From Prevotella sp. E13-27 (lineage in GTDB: Bacteria; Bacteroidota; Bacteroidia; Bacteroidales; Bacteroidaceae), in NCBI RefSeq assembly GCF_023217965.1, contig NZ_JALPSC010000001.1, positions 930,001 to 994,000 on the forward strand: a stretch of 64,000 nucleotides of DNA, in the 5' to 3' direction. The position numbers were made by a program, and so were the translations under genes. Every line of letters starts with the position of its first letter. The first letter of the stretch is position 1. Below are positions 40,803 to 49,821 of this stretch, piece after piece. The notes under the pieces are model-generated. The model ran no database searches. It was not told the DNA's origin and saw only the letters and a program-made list of their open reading frames with translations.

Positions 40803-41855
40803 TTAGAGTTTAGAAGCGAACGCCGCAGCCTCAGCAGCAGCAATAATCTCTTCGCGCGTCATACGCTCTTTCTGGTGAGTGATGTCGGAGAGAGAGAACT
40901 CATCGCTCGAGAGGTCCAGTTCAGCATCTTTTTCTTTGTTTCTCTTAGCGTTCACATCGTTTTCAGCCTCCTCAGCACTCGTTGGCTCCTCCGTCTGAAC
41001 AGATTTCTGCTCAATGATGAAGTTGGTCTTCTCAGCCTCCAGGTCTGGTGCTACAGCTGTCGGCTCCTCCTCCATCTTCGTGCGCTCACTCTTAGCCTGG
41101 AAGATGGCATCGATGAACTGTGGCTCGCGGCGCAGACGCTGCAGCGTCTCCCTTGACGCCTCCTGCTGTGCCTCTTTCTTGGAAAAGCCCTGTCCACAGC
41201 TGCCTTCCACCCCTTCAAGCATCACCATGAAGCCAAAGACAGGCGAACCCTGTTTGTCGGTCTCCTGCTTCATCATCTTGAACTCCATGCGCACACGGTT
41301 CTTCTGGGTCCATTCCAACAGCTTCGACTTGAAGTTCACCTCCTTATACGCCACCTTGTCGATGTTCACCATCTGTGCGAGGATACGCTTTTTCATGAAT
41401 CGCATCACAGCTGCATAACCCTGGTCGAGATATATTGCTCCTACGAGCGCCTCGAAGGCGTTACCTGCCATGTAGCTGTTGTGCGAACGCGATTGTCCTT
41501 TCGACTGTATAAGGTCTGTGAGTCCCATCTCCTCAGCCAGCTTACCAAGTGTCTCACGGCTTACGAGCTTAGAACGTGTGTTGGTGAGAAATCCCTCGCG
41601 CTTGCCTGAGAAGTGATCATAGACAATGTGTCCCACCACTGCGTCGAGAATGGCGTCACCAAGGAACTCCAGTCGCTCATTGTTTAGCGGCTTGCCCTTG
41701 TCGCCTCTCTGTGAAGCGCTCTTGTGTGTCAGTGCTATCTTGTAATAGCTTATGTTCTCGGGATAGAAACCAATGATGTTGTATAAAGAAGAATAAAGCT
41801 CCTTCTCCTGACGGAAAGGGAGCTTTATTCTGCTAATGATATCCTTAATCCTCAT
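40803..41855 (-). CDS. rnc: Ribonuclease III with long acidic C-terminal tail
   Basis: 350 residues; typical RNase III is about 225-250. 'NNERLEFLGDAILDAVVGHI' is the signature with catalytic Glu/Asp, 'NAFEALVGAIYLDQGYAAVM' holds the second catalytic Glu, and a double-stranded-RNA-binding domain follows ('EGVEGSCGQGFSKKEAQQEA'). After about residue 250 comes a Glu/Lys-rich, low-complexity extension, as in other Bacteroidetes rnc. It processes rRNA and double-stranded RNA. It follows fabF in the acpP-fabF-rnc order. Confidence 0.94.
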   Translation of the reverse strand: MRIKDIISRIKLPFRQEKELYSSLYNIIGFYPENISYYKIALTHKSASQRGDKGKPLNNERLEFLGDAILDAVVGHIVYDHFSGKREGFLTNTRSKLVSRETLGKLAEEMGLTDLIQSKGQSRSHNSYMAGNAFEALVGAIYLDQGYAAVMRFMKKRILAQMVNIDKVAYKEVNFKSKLLEWTQKNRVRMEFKMMKQETDKQGSPVFGFMVMLEGVEGSCGQGFSKKEAQQEASRETLQRLRREPQFIDAIFQAKSERTKMEEEPTAVAPDLEAEKTNFIIEQKSVQTEEPTSAEEAENDVNAKRNKEKDAELDLSSDEFSLSDITHQKERMTREEIIAAAEAAAFASKL

Positions 41856-41912
41856 ACTTAACTTTCGTTGAATTTTCTTTCGCTCGATAATGAAAGCACG
41901 CTTTCATTATTC

Positions 41913-43178
41913 TCACTTATCCGAAAATTTTTTGAACACAACGCAGGCATTGTGACCGCCGAAGCCGAAGGTGTTCGACAGACCAGCGCGAACGGTGCGC
42001 TTCTGTGCCTTGTTGAAAGTAAAGTTCAGATTATAGTCAATCTCAGGATCCTGGTCATCGTCAGCGTGGTTGATTGTTGGCGGAACGATGTCGTTCTGAA
42101 CAGCCAGCAGTGTCACCATTGCCTCTACGGCACCGGCAGCACCCAGCAGGTGACCAGTCATTGACTTTGTTGACGAAATGTTGAGCTTGAAGGCTGCATC
42201 GCCGAACACCTCCTTGATGGCCTTAGCCTCTGAGATGTCACCAACATGAGTTGATGTACCGTGAACATTGATGTAGTCAATATCCTCTGGCTTCATATTT
42301 GCGTCCTCAAGAGCATTCTTCATCACGAGCTTTGCGCCCAGACCCTCTGGGTGAGAAGCGGTGATGTGGTGAGCATCGGCACTCATGCCGGCACCAACCA
42401 TCTCTGCATAGATCTTTGCTCCGCGAGCCTTAGCGTGCTCCAGCTCCTCAAGGATGAGACAGCCGGCACCCTCGGCCATGACGAATCCGTCGCGTGAAGC
42501 GCTGAACGGACGGCTTGCCTTCTCTGGCTCGTCGTTACGTGTAGAGAGAGCCTTCATTGCGTTAAAGCCGCCTACACCTGTCTCACAGATGGCAGCCTCA
42601 GCACCACCGGCAACGATAGCGTTGGCCTTACCCAGACGAATCAGGTTGAAAGCATCAGCCAGTGCATTTGAAGAAGATGCACATGCAGATGCAGTGATAT
42701 AGTTGGGTCCGTGGAATCCGTACATGATAGAGATCTGACCGGCAGCGATGTCGGCGATCATCTTAGGAATGAAGAATGGGTTGAACTTTGGACCCATGTC
42801 GTGATGAGCACCATAGTACATCACTTCATCCTCAAAAGTCTTGATACCACCGATACCTACACCGAACACAACGCCAATGCGATCCTTATCTTCCTTCTCC
42901 AGATCCCAGCCGCAGTCCTCAACAGCCTGCTTTGCAGAGATCAGAGCCAACTGTGTGTAACGGTCCATCTTGCGAGCCTCCTTGCGGTCGAGATAGTCAT
43001 CGACATTCAGGTTCTTAACCTCGCAAGCAAACTTTGTCTTGAAGTTGGTGGTATCGAAACTTGTAATAGGAGCTGCACCGCTAACACCTGCAAGAAGGTT
43101 CTTCCACGTCTCCTGTGGAGTGTTACCCAATGGTGTAACGGCACCCAGTCCTGTTACTACTACTCTTTTTAATTCCAT
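41913..43178 (-). CDS. fabF: Beta-ketoacyl-ACP synthase II
   Basis: 421 residues, normal. The active-site cysteine is in 'ITASACASSSNALADAFNLI', the two histidines in 'INVHGTSTHVGD' and 'SMTGHLLGAAGAVEAMVTLL', and the start 'RVVVTGLGAVTPLGN' is standard. It condenses acyl-ACP with malonyl-ACP in fatty-acid elongation. It is downstream of acpP. Confidence 0.97.
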   Translation of the reverse strand: MELKRVVVTGLGAVTPLGNTPQETWKNLLAGVSGAAPITSFDTTNFKTKFACEVKNLNVDDYLDRKEARKMDRYTQLALISAKQAVEDCGWDLEKEDKDRIGVVFGVGIGGIKTFEDEVMYYGAHHDMGPKFNPFFIPKMIADIAAGQISIMYGFHGPNYITASACASSSNALADAFNLIRLGKANAIVAGGAEAAICETGVGGFNAMKALSTRNDEPEKASRPFSASRDGFVMAEGAGCLILEELEHAKARGAKIYAEMVGAGMSADAHHITASHPEGLGAKLVMKNALEDANMKPEDIDYINVHGTSTHVGDISEAKAIKEVFGDAAFKLNISSTKSMTGHLLGAAGAVEAMVTLLAVQNDIVPPTINHADDDQDPEIDYNLNFTFNKAQKRTVRAGLSNTFGFGGHNACVVFKKFSDK

Positions 43179-43254
43179 AATTTAGTGAAAAAAGAAAAAT
43201 GAGAATTGAGAACAATGATTAGACCATGTTTAAGAAAAGTCTATTCATAATAAA

Positions 43255-43318
43255 AATTGAGAATTATGATTGTCACGAACACTACAAGGAGCCCCGAAAC
43301 TAATCATAATTCTCAATT
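43255..43318. repeat. 17-bp perfect inverted repeat between acpP and fabF
   Basis: AATTGAGAATTATGATT (43255-43271) pairs with AATCATAATTCTCAATT (43302-43318) over a 30-nt loop, with further TCAATTCTCAATTATC copies to 43340. It could attenuate or process the transcript and explain high acpP relative to fabF expression. Confidence 0.75.
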
Positions 43319-43345
43319 GTCAATTCTCAATTATCAATTGAAAAA

Positions 43346-43582
43346 TTACTTCGAGTTCTCCTCAATATAGGCAATAGCGTCGGCAACAGTGCCAATCTTC
43401 TCAGCCTTGTCATCGGGGATGCTGATTCCAAACTCCTTCTCAAACTCCATGATGAGCTCTACAGTATCCAGAGAGTCTGCACCAAGATCATTTGTGAAGC
43501 TAGACTCGGGCTTTACAACAGCCTCGTCAACACCCAGTTTGTCTACGATGATTGCCTTTACTTTGCTTTCAATTTCTGACAT
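43346..43582 (-). CDS. acpP: Acyl carrier protein
   Basis: 78 residues, standard acidic ACP. The phosphopantetheine attachment serine is S37 in '[20 protein letters not shown]'. It carries acyl groups for fatty-acid and lipid A synthesis. First gene of the acpP-fabF-rnc group; promoter near 43636-43643. Confidence 0.97.
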   Translation of the reverse strand: MSEIESKVKAIIVDKLGVDEAVVKPESSFTNDLGADSLDTVELIMEFEKEFGISIPDDKAEKIGTVADAIAYIEENSK

Positions 43583-43635
43583 GATTTTTTCTCTTTAAAA
43601 TGTTAATACTTAATTTCTTATCTTAAAAAACGGTG

Positions 43636-43643
43636 CAAAGTAA
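43636..43643 (-). promoter_or_regulatory. -7 box of acpP
   Basis: Minus strand TTACTTTG, one base off TAnnTTTG, 54 bp before the acpP start. Confidence 0.45.
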
Positions 43644-43792
43644 CACATTTTCTTTGACTTACGCAAATTTTTACCAAAAAAACTGCTGCCTCTTTGCACA
43701 CCCCACCCTCATGTGTGCAGGTTTTCAGCACTTTTTCTTGTATTTTTTACACTTACAGTTACAAATAATGTCTTTTAAGAGAAAGAATCACT

Positions 43793-45703
43793 TCATGGAA
43801 GAGCATGAGGTAACGAGGTGGCTGATGGTGGAATGAAGTTTATCTTTCCATCCTTGCCGTAGCTCATTGGCTCAGCAATAATGCTACGGCTGTAGCTTCC
43901 GCCATCGGGTAAACCACCGTTGTGAGAGAAGAACAGCCACTGACCCTTAAACTCAACGATAGCGGGGTGCGTGGTGTTTGAGTTGCCCGCAATCTCGCTG
44001 ATAATGCCCATAGGAGTGTAGGGGCCACCTATATTATCTGCTACGGCATAGGCTATTTTCTCGGGCCATTCAGAGGCGTAGGTTAGGTAGTATTTACCGT
44101 TCTTGCCTTGCAAGCGGTCTTCGACCGAGCGATATTTATGCATCCACGGCGCCTCAGTGAAGCGAGGAACGTCAATCTGGTGAATGTCACCATCAATCTC
44201 AATCATGTTATCCTTCAACTTGGCATAGTAGCACTCTTTATTTCCCCAAATAATATAAGATGTTCCGTCATCTTCTGTGAGAATGGCGGGATCTATGCAC
44301 GCCCAACTATGCTTCGAGGCGAAGCAATCCTTGTTGGTGAGCAGTGGTTTTCCGAGTGCGTCCTTGTATGGGCCTGTAATCTTGTCGCTCACGGCCACGC
44401 CGATGCCACACCAGTTAGTCGAGACATACCAATAATACTTACCATCCTTGCCTTTGGCCACATGTCCGGCGTAGGCTTGTTTGCTGCTAGCCCACTTGAA
44501 GTCCTCGATGCGCAAGGGTGAGGGATGTTCCGTCCAGTGCTTCATATCGGTGGTCGAATAGAGCAGCCAGTCCTTCATCACGTAGCCCGACTGGTTGCCA
44601 GCAGCGTCGTGTCCGGCAAAGAGCCACAGTGTGTCGCCCTCTACTATCACGGCTGGGTCGGCGGTGTGCTTGTCACGGATGATGGGATTGCCGTTGCTCT
44701 CGAATTTGTGAGTCAGCACATAGCCCCATTTCTGTTGCAGACGATCCAACTCGTCGGCTGTCACCGCCATCACCGTACCGTGACGGGGGAAGAAGTCCTT
44801 GCGGAACGACTCCGGCTCCTTGGTAAACGTCTTCAGGTCCTTCGACCGCTGAAATTCGTAGCGGCCTGAGCTGTACAAATCGTACATCAGAATATATTCA
44901 CTCCCACACTTAAACACCCCGCTTCCTTCCACATGCGTCCTCGTGCCTGCGTATGCATCCAAATACTTGAAGTCCTCCTTATATGGTCCTGTCAACTTCT
45001 TAGACGTTGCCTGCTGGATACCGTTCTTGATTTCCTTACCGTTTTCGTCCTTTGTGTTGCCCTTATAGAAAAGGTGATACACACCGTCCTTGTAGATAAT
45101 ATCGTTGTCTATCGAACCGTACTTCGCAGCAAACAGCACCTTCGGCTCGCTCTCGAAAGCCGTAAACTCCTTGTTGGCGTAGGCATAGTAGGTGATGAGC
45201 GTCTTACGGTCATTGCGCTGCAGTGTAAAGTATATCATGTATTTTTTCGCCTTACGGTCGTAGATGGTCTGCGGAGCCCACACCCAATAGGCATCGCTGA
45301 AGTTCTTGCTCCAGTCCTTTGCGAGGTTGATCTTCGCATGCGTCCAGTTTACGAGGTCTTTCGACTTCAGCAGCACAATGCCGGGATTGGAGCCCCAGCC
45401 CTGCTTCGGGTCAAACACGTGCATATCCGTTGCCACGATATAGTAGCAGCCGTCTTCTCCCCTTAGGATGTGCGGGTCACGTATGCCACCGCTCTCGCTG
45501 ATGCTGTCGCTGGCTATGATTGGTCTGTTGCCATTCAGCGCATACCAGTTCTGGGCATCCTCGCTCACTGCAAAGCGCAACTGCTCCATCAGGTTCGTAT
45601 CACCACTACCCTCGAAGTAGGCGAAAAGGTAGCCAGACATTTCTTGTGCTGAAGCCTGTAAGCCCATGACCAACAGGAATAGGATTGTCAGTTTTTTCAT
45701 CAT
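43793..45703 (-). CDS. Tandem GH43 enzyme with an inserted short element
   Basis: 636 residues with a signal peptide (1-19) and two five-bladed-propeller regions. The first (20-310) has 'GIRDPHILRGEDGCYYIVAT' and 'HVEGSGVFKCGSEYIL'; the second (320-625) has 'HTADPAVIVEGDTLWLFAGH', 'CIDPAILTEDDGTSYIIWGN' and 'TEAPWMHKY'. The second looks fully catalytic (base DPA, modulator DPA, acid EAP). After HKY, ten residues RSVEDRLQGK interrupt the normal NGKYYLTYAS strand; they are encoded by a 32-bp dispersed element (44100-44131). Probably acts on arabinan or related pectin side chains. Last gene of the pectin-type cluster. Confidence 0.85.
   Translation of the reverse strand: MMKKLTILFLLVMGLQASAQEMSGYLFAYFEGSGDTNLMEQLRFAVSEDAQNWYALNGNRPIIASDSISESGGIRDPHILRGEDGCYYIVATDMHVFDPKQGWGSNPGIVLLKSKDLVNWTHAKINLAKDWSKNFSDAYWVWAPQTIYDRKAKKYMIYFTLQRNDRKTLITYYAYANKEFTAFESEPKVLFAAKYGSIDNDIIYKDGVYHLFYKGNTKDENGKEIKNGIQQATSKKLTGPYKEDFKYLDAYAGTRTHVEGSGVFKCGSEYILMYDLYSSGRYEFQRSKDLKTFTKEPESFRKDFFPRHGTVMAVTADELDRLQQKWGYVLTHKFESNGNPIIRDKHTADPAVIVEGDTLWLFAGHDAAGNQSGYVMKDWLLYSTTDMKHWTEHPSPLRIEDFKWASSKQAYAGHVAKGKDGKYYWYVSTNWCGIGVAVSDKITGPYKDALGKPLLTNKDCFASKHSWACIDPAILTEDDGTSYIIWGNKECYYAKLKDNMIEIDGDIHQIDVPRFTEAPWMHKYRSVEDRLQGKNGKYYLTYASEWPEKIAYAVADNIGGPYTPMGIISEIAGNSNTTHPAIVEFKGQWLFFSHNGGLPDGGSYSRSIIAEPMSYGKDGKINFIPPSATSLPHALP
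44100..44131. repeat. 32-bp dispersed element inside the GH43 gene
   Basis: TTCTTGCCTTGCAAGCG followed by a TC-rich core and CGAGCG. Nearly the same sequence occurs at 38987-39018 (helicase gene) and 63065-63096 (intergenic). Here it is in frame and adds about ten residues (RSVEDRLQGK). Confidence 0.8.
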
Positions 45704-45722
45704 ATTTTCGTTTTGGTTTTCG

Positions 45723-47309
45723 TTATCGTTTCTTGCTTAGTCCCTCTACAAATGTATTGAAGGAATGGGGGGCGAGGCTAACGTTGAGATATTTCTTGCC
45801 GAGCTGGATGCTGAGGGACTTCGCCTCATTGTTGGTATTGCCGCAGATGACAACACGCTTGCCGTCGGGACGCTTGAATACGATGGACTGAATGCCGTCT
45901 TTTATCGGGTAGAAGGCGATAAGCGTGCTGCCTGGCTCAACGAAATGGGAGAAATGTTTGTAGGCATAGTACTCAGGAGTGTATCGATAGGTACGGTTAG
46001 CCGAGCGTACTTGCACAAGGGCGTTCTGCTTCCAGCCCCATGCGCTGCGGCCCTGATCGCAAAGTATGAAGTTCCAGTTATAGTACTCGTCACAGCCACG
46101 ACCGATATACTCGTGTAGCAGGTAGAAGGTGTGCTCACCGGCACGCCAGTCCATCTGTCCGTTGCCACACTCGCTCTCGCTGCTAATCATGTGCAGGTCG
46201 GGATGATGTTCGCGCATAAAGTCAAGATTCTCGCGACCTTCCCACTGGAAACCAAGTCCCGAAATGAGTGGAGAGTGGAGAGTGGAGAGTGGAGAGTGGG
46301 CTGGCGCAGTGAGTGCGCTGACAATTTTTTCTACGTAGTCCTGACGGTTCGTATTGAATGTACCTACATAGAGCTTCACCTCGGGATGCTTCTCTTTCAG
46401 CGTGGGTGCCAGATATTCCTTGTTAAACTTGATTGTTCCCTCCGCCGTCCATGCACAGCCAGGATATGGCGTATAGCTGTAGGCCTCGTTCTGATACATC
46501 ACCATGTCGATGGGTATATTCTCCTCAGCATAGAGGTCGATGAACTTACAGAACATGTTCGCGTAAGCCTGCAGGTAGCGCGGGTCTTGGATGAAGTAGT
46601 TCTGAGTGGCCAACTTCTTGGGGAACAGACGTCCGCGCTGTCCATTGGCAAATTTCATCTCGTCAGGATCAACGACGGACTCTTGGTTTCCACTCCCCTC
46701 GCCCTTCGGGGAGGGGCTGGGGGTGAGGCTAAAGAGCAGGTAATCTTTTTCCTTCGGCTGCGTGTTAAACGGTGAGCTGGCCACACAGTAGTCCTGATTA
46801 ATCTTCATCCACGAGGGCGGACTCCACGGCGACACCCAGAAGGTCATCTTGGGTTGCCACTTTTGTGCCATCTTGATGAGTTGTATGACGTTCTCCTTAT
46901 CGTGCTCGATGTTGAAGTACTTCAGTTGGAAGTCGCCTGCCACCGTGTCACACGAGTACCACGCACGGCTGTAGTCATTAGCGTTCATCGTCAAGCGTCC
47001 GCGAGTGAAACGCAGGTCACCGTCAGGCGCAAAGATGTCGTGCATTATCTTTTCCTGCTCCTCCTTCGTCAAAAGGCGGATGGCATCGAGGTCGAGCTCA
47101 TTGAAGCAGGTGCCCCAAGCACGGAACTGACGTTCCGAGTTGAGAGTTGAGAGTGAAGAGTGAAGAATAGGCTGCGCCTTGGCCTTCGTCGAGAGCGAAG
47201 CCTTGCCTTTCGTCTGCCACGGTGCCTGCTCTGTAGTGGTGTACTGTGTGAACGTCTGTGCCATCGCATGGGTGGCAACCAGACTGAGGATGCATAATAC
47301 TTTTCTCAT
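45723..47309 (-). CDS. GH30 family glycosidase with three in-frame element insertions
   Basis: 528 residues with a signal peptide (1-17). Family features: 'FRAWGTCFNELDLDAIRLLT', 'FTRGRLTMNANDYSRAWYSC', acid/base Glu in 'MVMYQNEAYSYTP' and nucleophile Glu in 'HMISSESECGNG'. Three stretches look inserted: 'LHSSLSTLNSE' near residue 55 (DNA 47136-47166), 'SLTPSPSPKGEGSG' near 200 (46683-46722) and 'SPLSTLHSPL' near 340 (46266-46302). All are translations of repeats that recur in noncoding DNA of this window. The barrel motifs are intact. GH30 enzymes act on beta-linked glucans, xylans or galactans; here probably hemicellulose or pectin side chains. Confidence 0.85.
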   Translation of the reverse strand: MRKVLCILSLVATHAMAQTFTQYTTTEQAPWQTKGKASLSTKAKAQPILHSSLSTLNSERQFRAWGTCFNELDLDAIRLLTKEEQEKIMHDIFAPDGDLRFTRGRLTMNANDYSRAWYSCDTVAGDFQLKYFNIEHDKENVIQLIKMAQKWQPKMTFWVSPWSPPSWMKINQDYCVASSPFNTQPKEKDYLLFSLTPSPSPKGEGSGNQESVVDPDEMKFANGQRGRLFPKKLATQNYFIQDPRYLQAYANMFCKFIDLYAEENIPIDMVMYQNEAYSYTPYPGCAWTAEGTIKFNKEYLAPTLKEKHPEVKLYVGTFNTNRQDYVEKIVSALTAPAHSPLSTLHSPLISGLGFQWEGRENLDFMREHHPDLHMISSESECGNGQMDWRAGEHTFYLLHEYIGRGCDEYYNWNFILCDQGRSAWGWKQNALVQVRSANRTYRYTPEYYAYKHFSHFVEPGSTLIAFYPIKDGIQSIVFKRPDGKRVVICGNTNNEAKSLSIQLGKKYLNVSLAPHSFNTFVEGLSKKR

Positions 47310-47324
47310 CTTTGAGATGTGCTT

Positions 47325-49739
47325 TTATAGAATAACGTATTTCTTGCCGTTTTTGATATAAATGCCACGCATTTTTGTTACATCAACCTTGCGACCTTGC
47401 AGGTCATAGACCGCTCCCTCGCCCTTGGAGAAGGTTGGGGTGATGTTTTCAATGCCACTTGGAACTTCACCATTGATGCTGATTGCCACAGCATTCTTAA
47501 GACCATTTGAAGGCTTTATAGGATTCACAACAATGTAAGAGATATCCTTGACAGCCGTCTGACCGCTAAGTGTCAGGGTGCAGAGCTTTTCGTCCTGAGT
47601 GAGGATGAAGTTATCGGCTGCAACCTCAGTGTTATCCATCAGTACAACCTTCTGAAGGGTGGCACCAGTGCAGTTGTTATAGTGGATGGTAACAGCTCCT
47701 GCTGCTTCTCCAGCGAGAGAAGTGACTGTGAAGCGAGCTGCGGTGCTGTCGGGCAGATAGTAGCCAAGATGAGGTGGCTGATTGTAACCGCTGTTCTGCC
47801 ACGTGATGCCGAGACGATATACATGGTCGGTCATCAGACACGGCACGCGGGCAGCGGTCTCGTGAGCGGTAGAGAAGATATTGAGCGTCTGCTTGTCCTC
47901 GTTGTTGAAGACGATGATCTCCTCGCGCCAGTCGCCGAAGATGTCAGCCTGCAGACAGGGTGAGTTCTTCGTGCCGTTGCAGGTCACGCTGTATCCGAGC
48001 TCGTAGAGGTTCCTGCCATCGACACCTATTCGTCCTTGGTTATATTTCACCAGATAGGGCTGGTTGTGGTAATTGCCGATGCCATTGAAAATCTCCTCGT
48101 AGATGTCGCCGTCCCAGTAGATGCGGAAGTTCTGTTCGGGGGCGCCGCCAACGACACTGCCCGTAGTAGCGTTGTAGAGGCTGCCGTTGCCGAAGCAACT
48201 GAACTCCTGACCGCGCTCTTCGGTGAAGTCGGCAGCAATGCCGCGGGCCGTATCACCATCGCCTGTCATGTGGATGAGCAGTTCACCTGTGGCAGCATCA
48301 CAGACGTGCATGCCGAAAGGCGGGTCTTCATGAATCTGGAACACCTCCAGTCCGGGACGGTCGGGCATAAGGTCGGACACATGGAGGGCATCGCCGTGAC
48401 AGAGGCCTGTGCTCCAGAGCAGGTTGCCGTCGTGGTCGATGGCTGCCGAGCCATAGATGACTTCGTCCATGCCGTCGCCATCAACGTCGGCACAACTCAG
48501 ATTGTGGTTGCCTTGGGCATAGGCAGTGGTGAAGTTAGTGTTTGCGTAGGTGGCGTGAGCGTAGGTACGAACGTCCTTCTCGCCATTACCCTCGGTCTTC
48601 ATCGCTGTCTTCGATGAGATGCTGGCGTGACGCCAACGTGTAGAAAGCTTCGAGCCGTCGAAATCCACCGCCCAGAGATAAGAGCGTGTGTAGTAGCCGC
48701 GACACATCACGGCACTGGCATGTGTGGGATTCTGAGCATCGAGATGAGCCACGGTAGCGAGATAACGCTCCGAGCGGTTACCGTAGTCATCACCCCACAG
48801 GTCGGTACGCAGTTCAGGAGCACCACCCACGAAGCAACCGCGGTTGGGATTGTAATAAACGGTGTGGATGGCGTGACCGTCCTGTCCGCTGAACACGGTA
48901 AGGAACTCGGGACCGTACATCACCTGTCCGCCGCCGTTCAGGTATTCCTTCTCGTTGTCGGTGGCCTTGATGACAGCCTCATCAGCAGCCTCGGTGATAT
49001 AATTGCCTGCGCCGTCCTTGGTGCCAGGGCCAGTCTTCACGATGAACTCTGCCTTGCCATCGCCGTCGAAGTCATAGAACAGGAAAGGCACGTAGTGAGG
49101 ACCCGAACGGATGTTATGTCCCATATCGATGCGCCACAGCTTCTGCGCAGTCATCTTGCCGTCGGTCTCCAGAATCTTGTAGCAGTCGAAGATGGTGGGA
49201 CCGGTGAAGCCGCCCTGCGAGTTGTCGGCAGGGTTAGAAGGCTCCCACTTCACCACAATCTCATATCTGCCGTCGCCATCAACGTCGGCCACTGAGCAGT
49301 CGTTGGGTGAGTAAGTGTAGTCAGAGTCGTGGAACGTACCGCCAGCAGGACGGTCGAGCTTCAGCGTGTTGTAGATTCCCTGCCAAGGCGTTATGGCATC
49401 GGTAGTGCTTACCTTCTCACCGTTTCGCTTTGTCACGATGCTGTACTTCGCCGTATTCGACCCTTTCGTATCAAGGAAGTTCGTCGAGTTGTTGATGTCT
49501 GATGCCACCACTTCTCCGTTGCGCAGCACATCGAAGGTAGTGTAGTCATCGTCGGTAGCGAGCATACGCCAGCTCACTAAGTATTTACTGCCTGAAGCTG
49601 ACTGTGGAACAGCCATCACATGCCTCATAAGAACCTCACCCCAGACCCCTCTTCGAATGGCGAGGGGAGTGGTTACTTGTGCTACTGAAATGCTTGTCAA
49701 TAATAAACTTATTGCGATTAGAAATACACTGCGTTTCAT
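47325..49739 (-). CDS. Rhamnogalacturonan lyase (PL11)
   Basis: 804 residues with a signal peptide (1-20). PL11 blocks: 'RRGVWGEVLMRHVM' start of the mature part, 'CSVADVDGDGRYEIVVKWEP', 'FYDFDGDGKAEFIVKTGPGT', 'LSCADVDGDGMDEVIYGSAA' (calcium-binding DxDGDG loops) and 'CLQADIFGDWREEIIVFNNE'. It cleaves rhamnogalacturonan-I backbones by beta-elimination. Two palindromic-element copies are translated in frame, 'TTPLAIRRGVWGEV' at the mature N-terminus (49630-49672) and 'TPTFSKGEGAVYDL' near the C-terminus (47408-47440). The last about 25 residues (KVDVTKMRGIYIKNGKKYVI) are a secretion-type tail. Confidence 0.9.
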   Translation of the reverse strand: MKRSVFLIAISLLLTSISVAQVTTPLAIRRGVWGEVLMRHVMAVPQSASGSKYLVSWRMLATDDDYTTFDVLRNGEVVASDINNSTNFLDTKGSNTAKYSIVTKRNGEKVSTTDAITPWQGIYNTLKLDRPAGGTFHDSDYTYSPNDCSVADVDGDGRYEIVVKWEPSNPADNSQGGFTGPTIFDCYKILETDGKMTAQKLWRIDMGHNIRSGPHYVPFLFYDFDGDGKAEFIVKTGPGTKDGAGNYITEAADEAVIKATDNEKEYLNGGGQVMYGPEFLTVFSGQDGHAIHTVYYNPNRGCFVGGAPELRTDLWGDDYGNRSERYLATVAHLDAQNPTHASAVMCRGYYTRSYLWAVDFDGSKLSTRWRHASISSKTAMKTEGNGEKDVRTYAHATYANTNFTTAYAQGNHNLSCADVDGDGMDEVIYGSAAIDHDGNLLWSTGLCHGDALHVSDLMPDRPGLEVFQIHEDPPFGMHVCDAATGELLIHMTGDGDTARGIAADFTEERGQEFSCFGNGSLYNATTGSVVGGAPEQNFRIYWDGDIYEEIFNGIGNYHNQPYLVKYNQGRIGVDGRNLYELGYSVTCNGTKNSPCLQADIFGDWREEIIVFNNEDKQTLNIFSTAHETAARVPCLMTDHVYRLGITWQNSGYNQPPHLGYYLPDSTAARFTVTSLAGEAAGAVTIHYNNCTGATLQKVVLMDNTEVAADNFILTQDEKLCTLTLSGQTAVKDISYIVVNPIKPSNGLKNAVAISINGEVPSGIENITPTFSKGEGAVYDLQGRKVDVTKMRGIYIKNGKKYVIL

Positions 49740-49782
49740 ATCTGTTTCTTTTTATATAATGTTTCTGTTCTTGAAGGTATAT

Positions 49783-49821
49783 ACTCCCCTCTCTCTTCGG
49801 AGAGGGGTTGGGGTGAGGCTA
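49783..49821. repeat. 'SPSPKGEG'-type palindromic element, intergenic copy
   Basis: CTCCCCTCTCTCTTCGGAGA followed by GGGGTTGGGGTGAGGC; the CCCCTC/GAGGGG arms form a small stem. It abuts the stop codon (CTA, 49819-49821) of the next gene. Related copies lie at 26965-27003, 46683-46722, 47408-47440, 49630-49672, 53504-53540 and 63041-63108. Confidence 0.85.
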
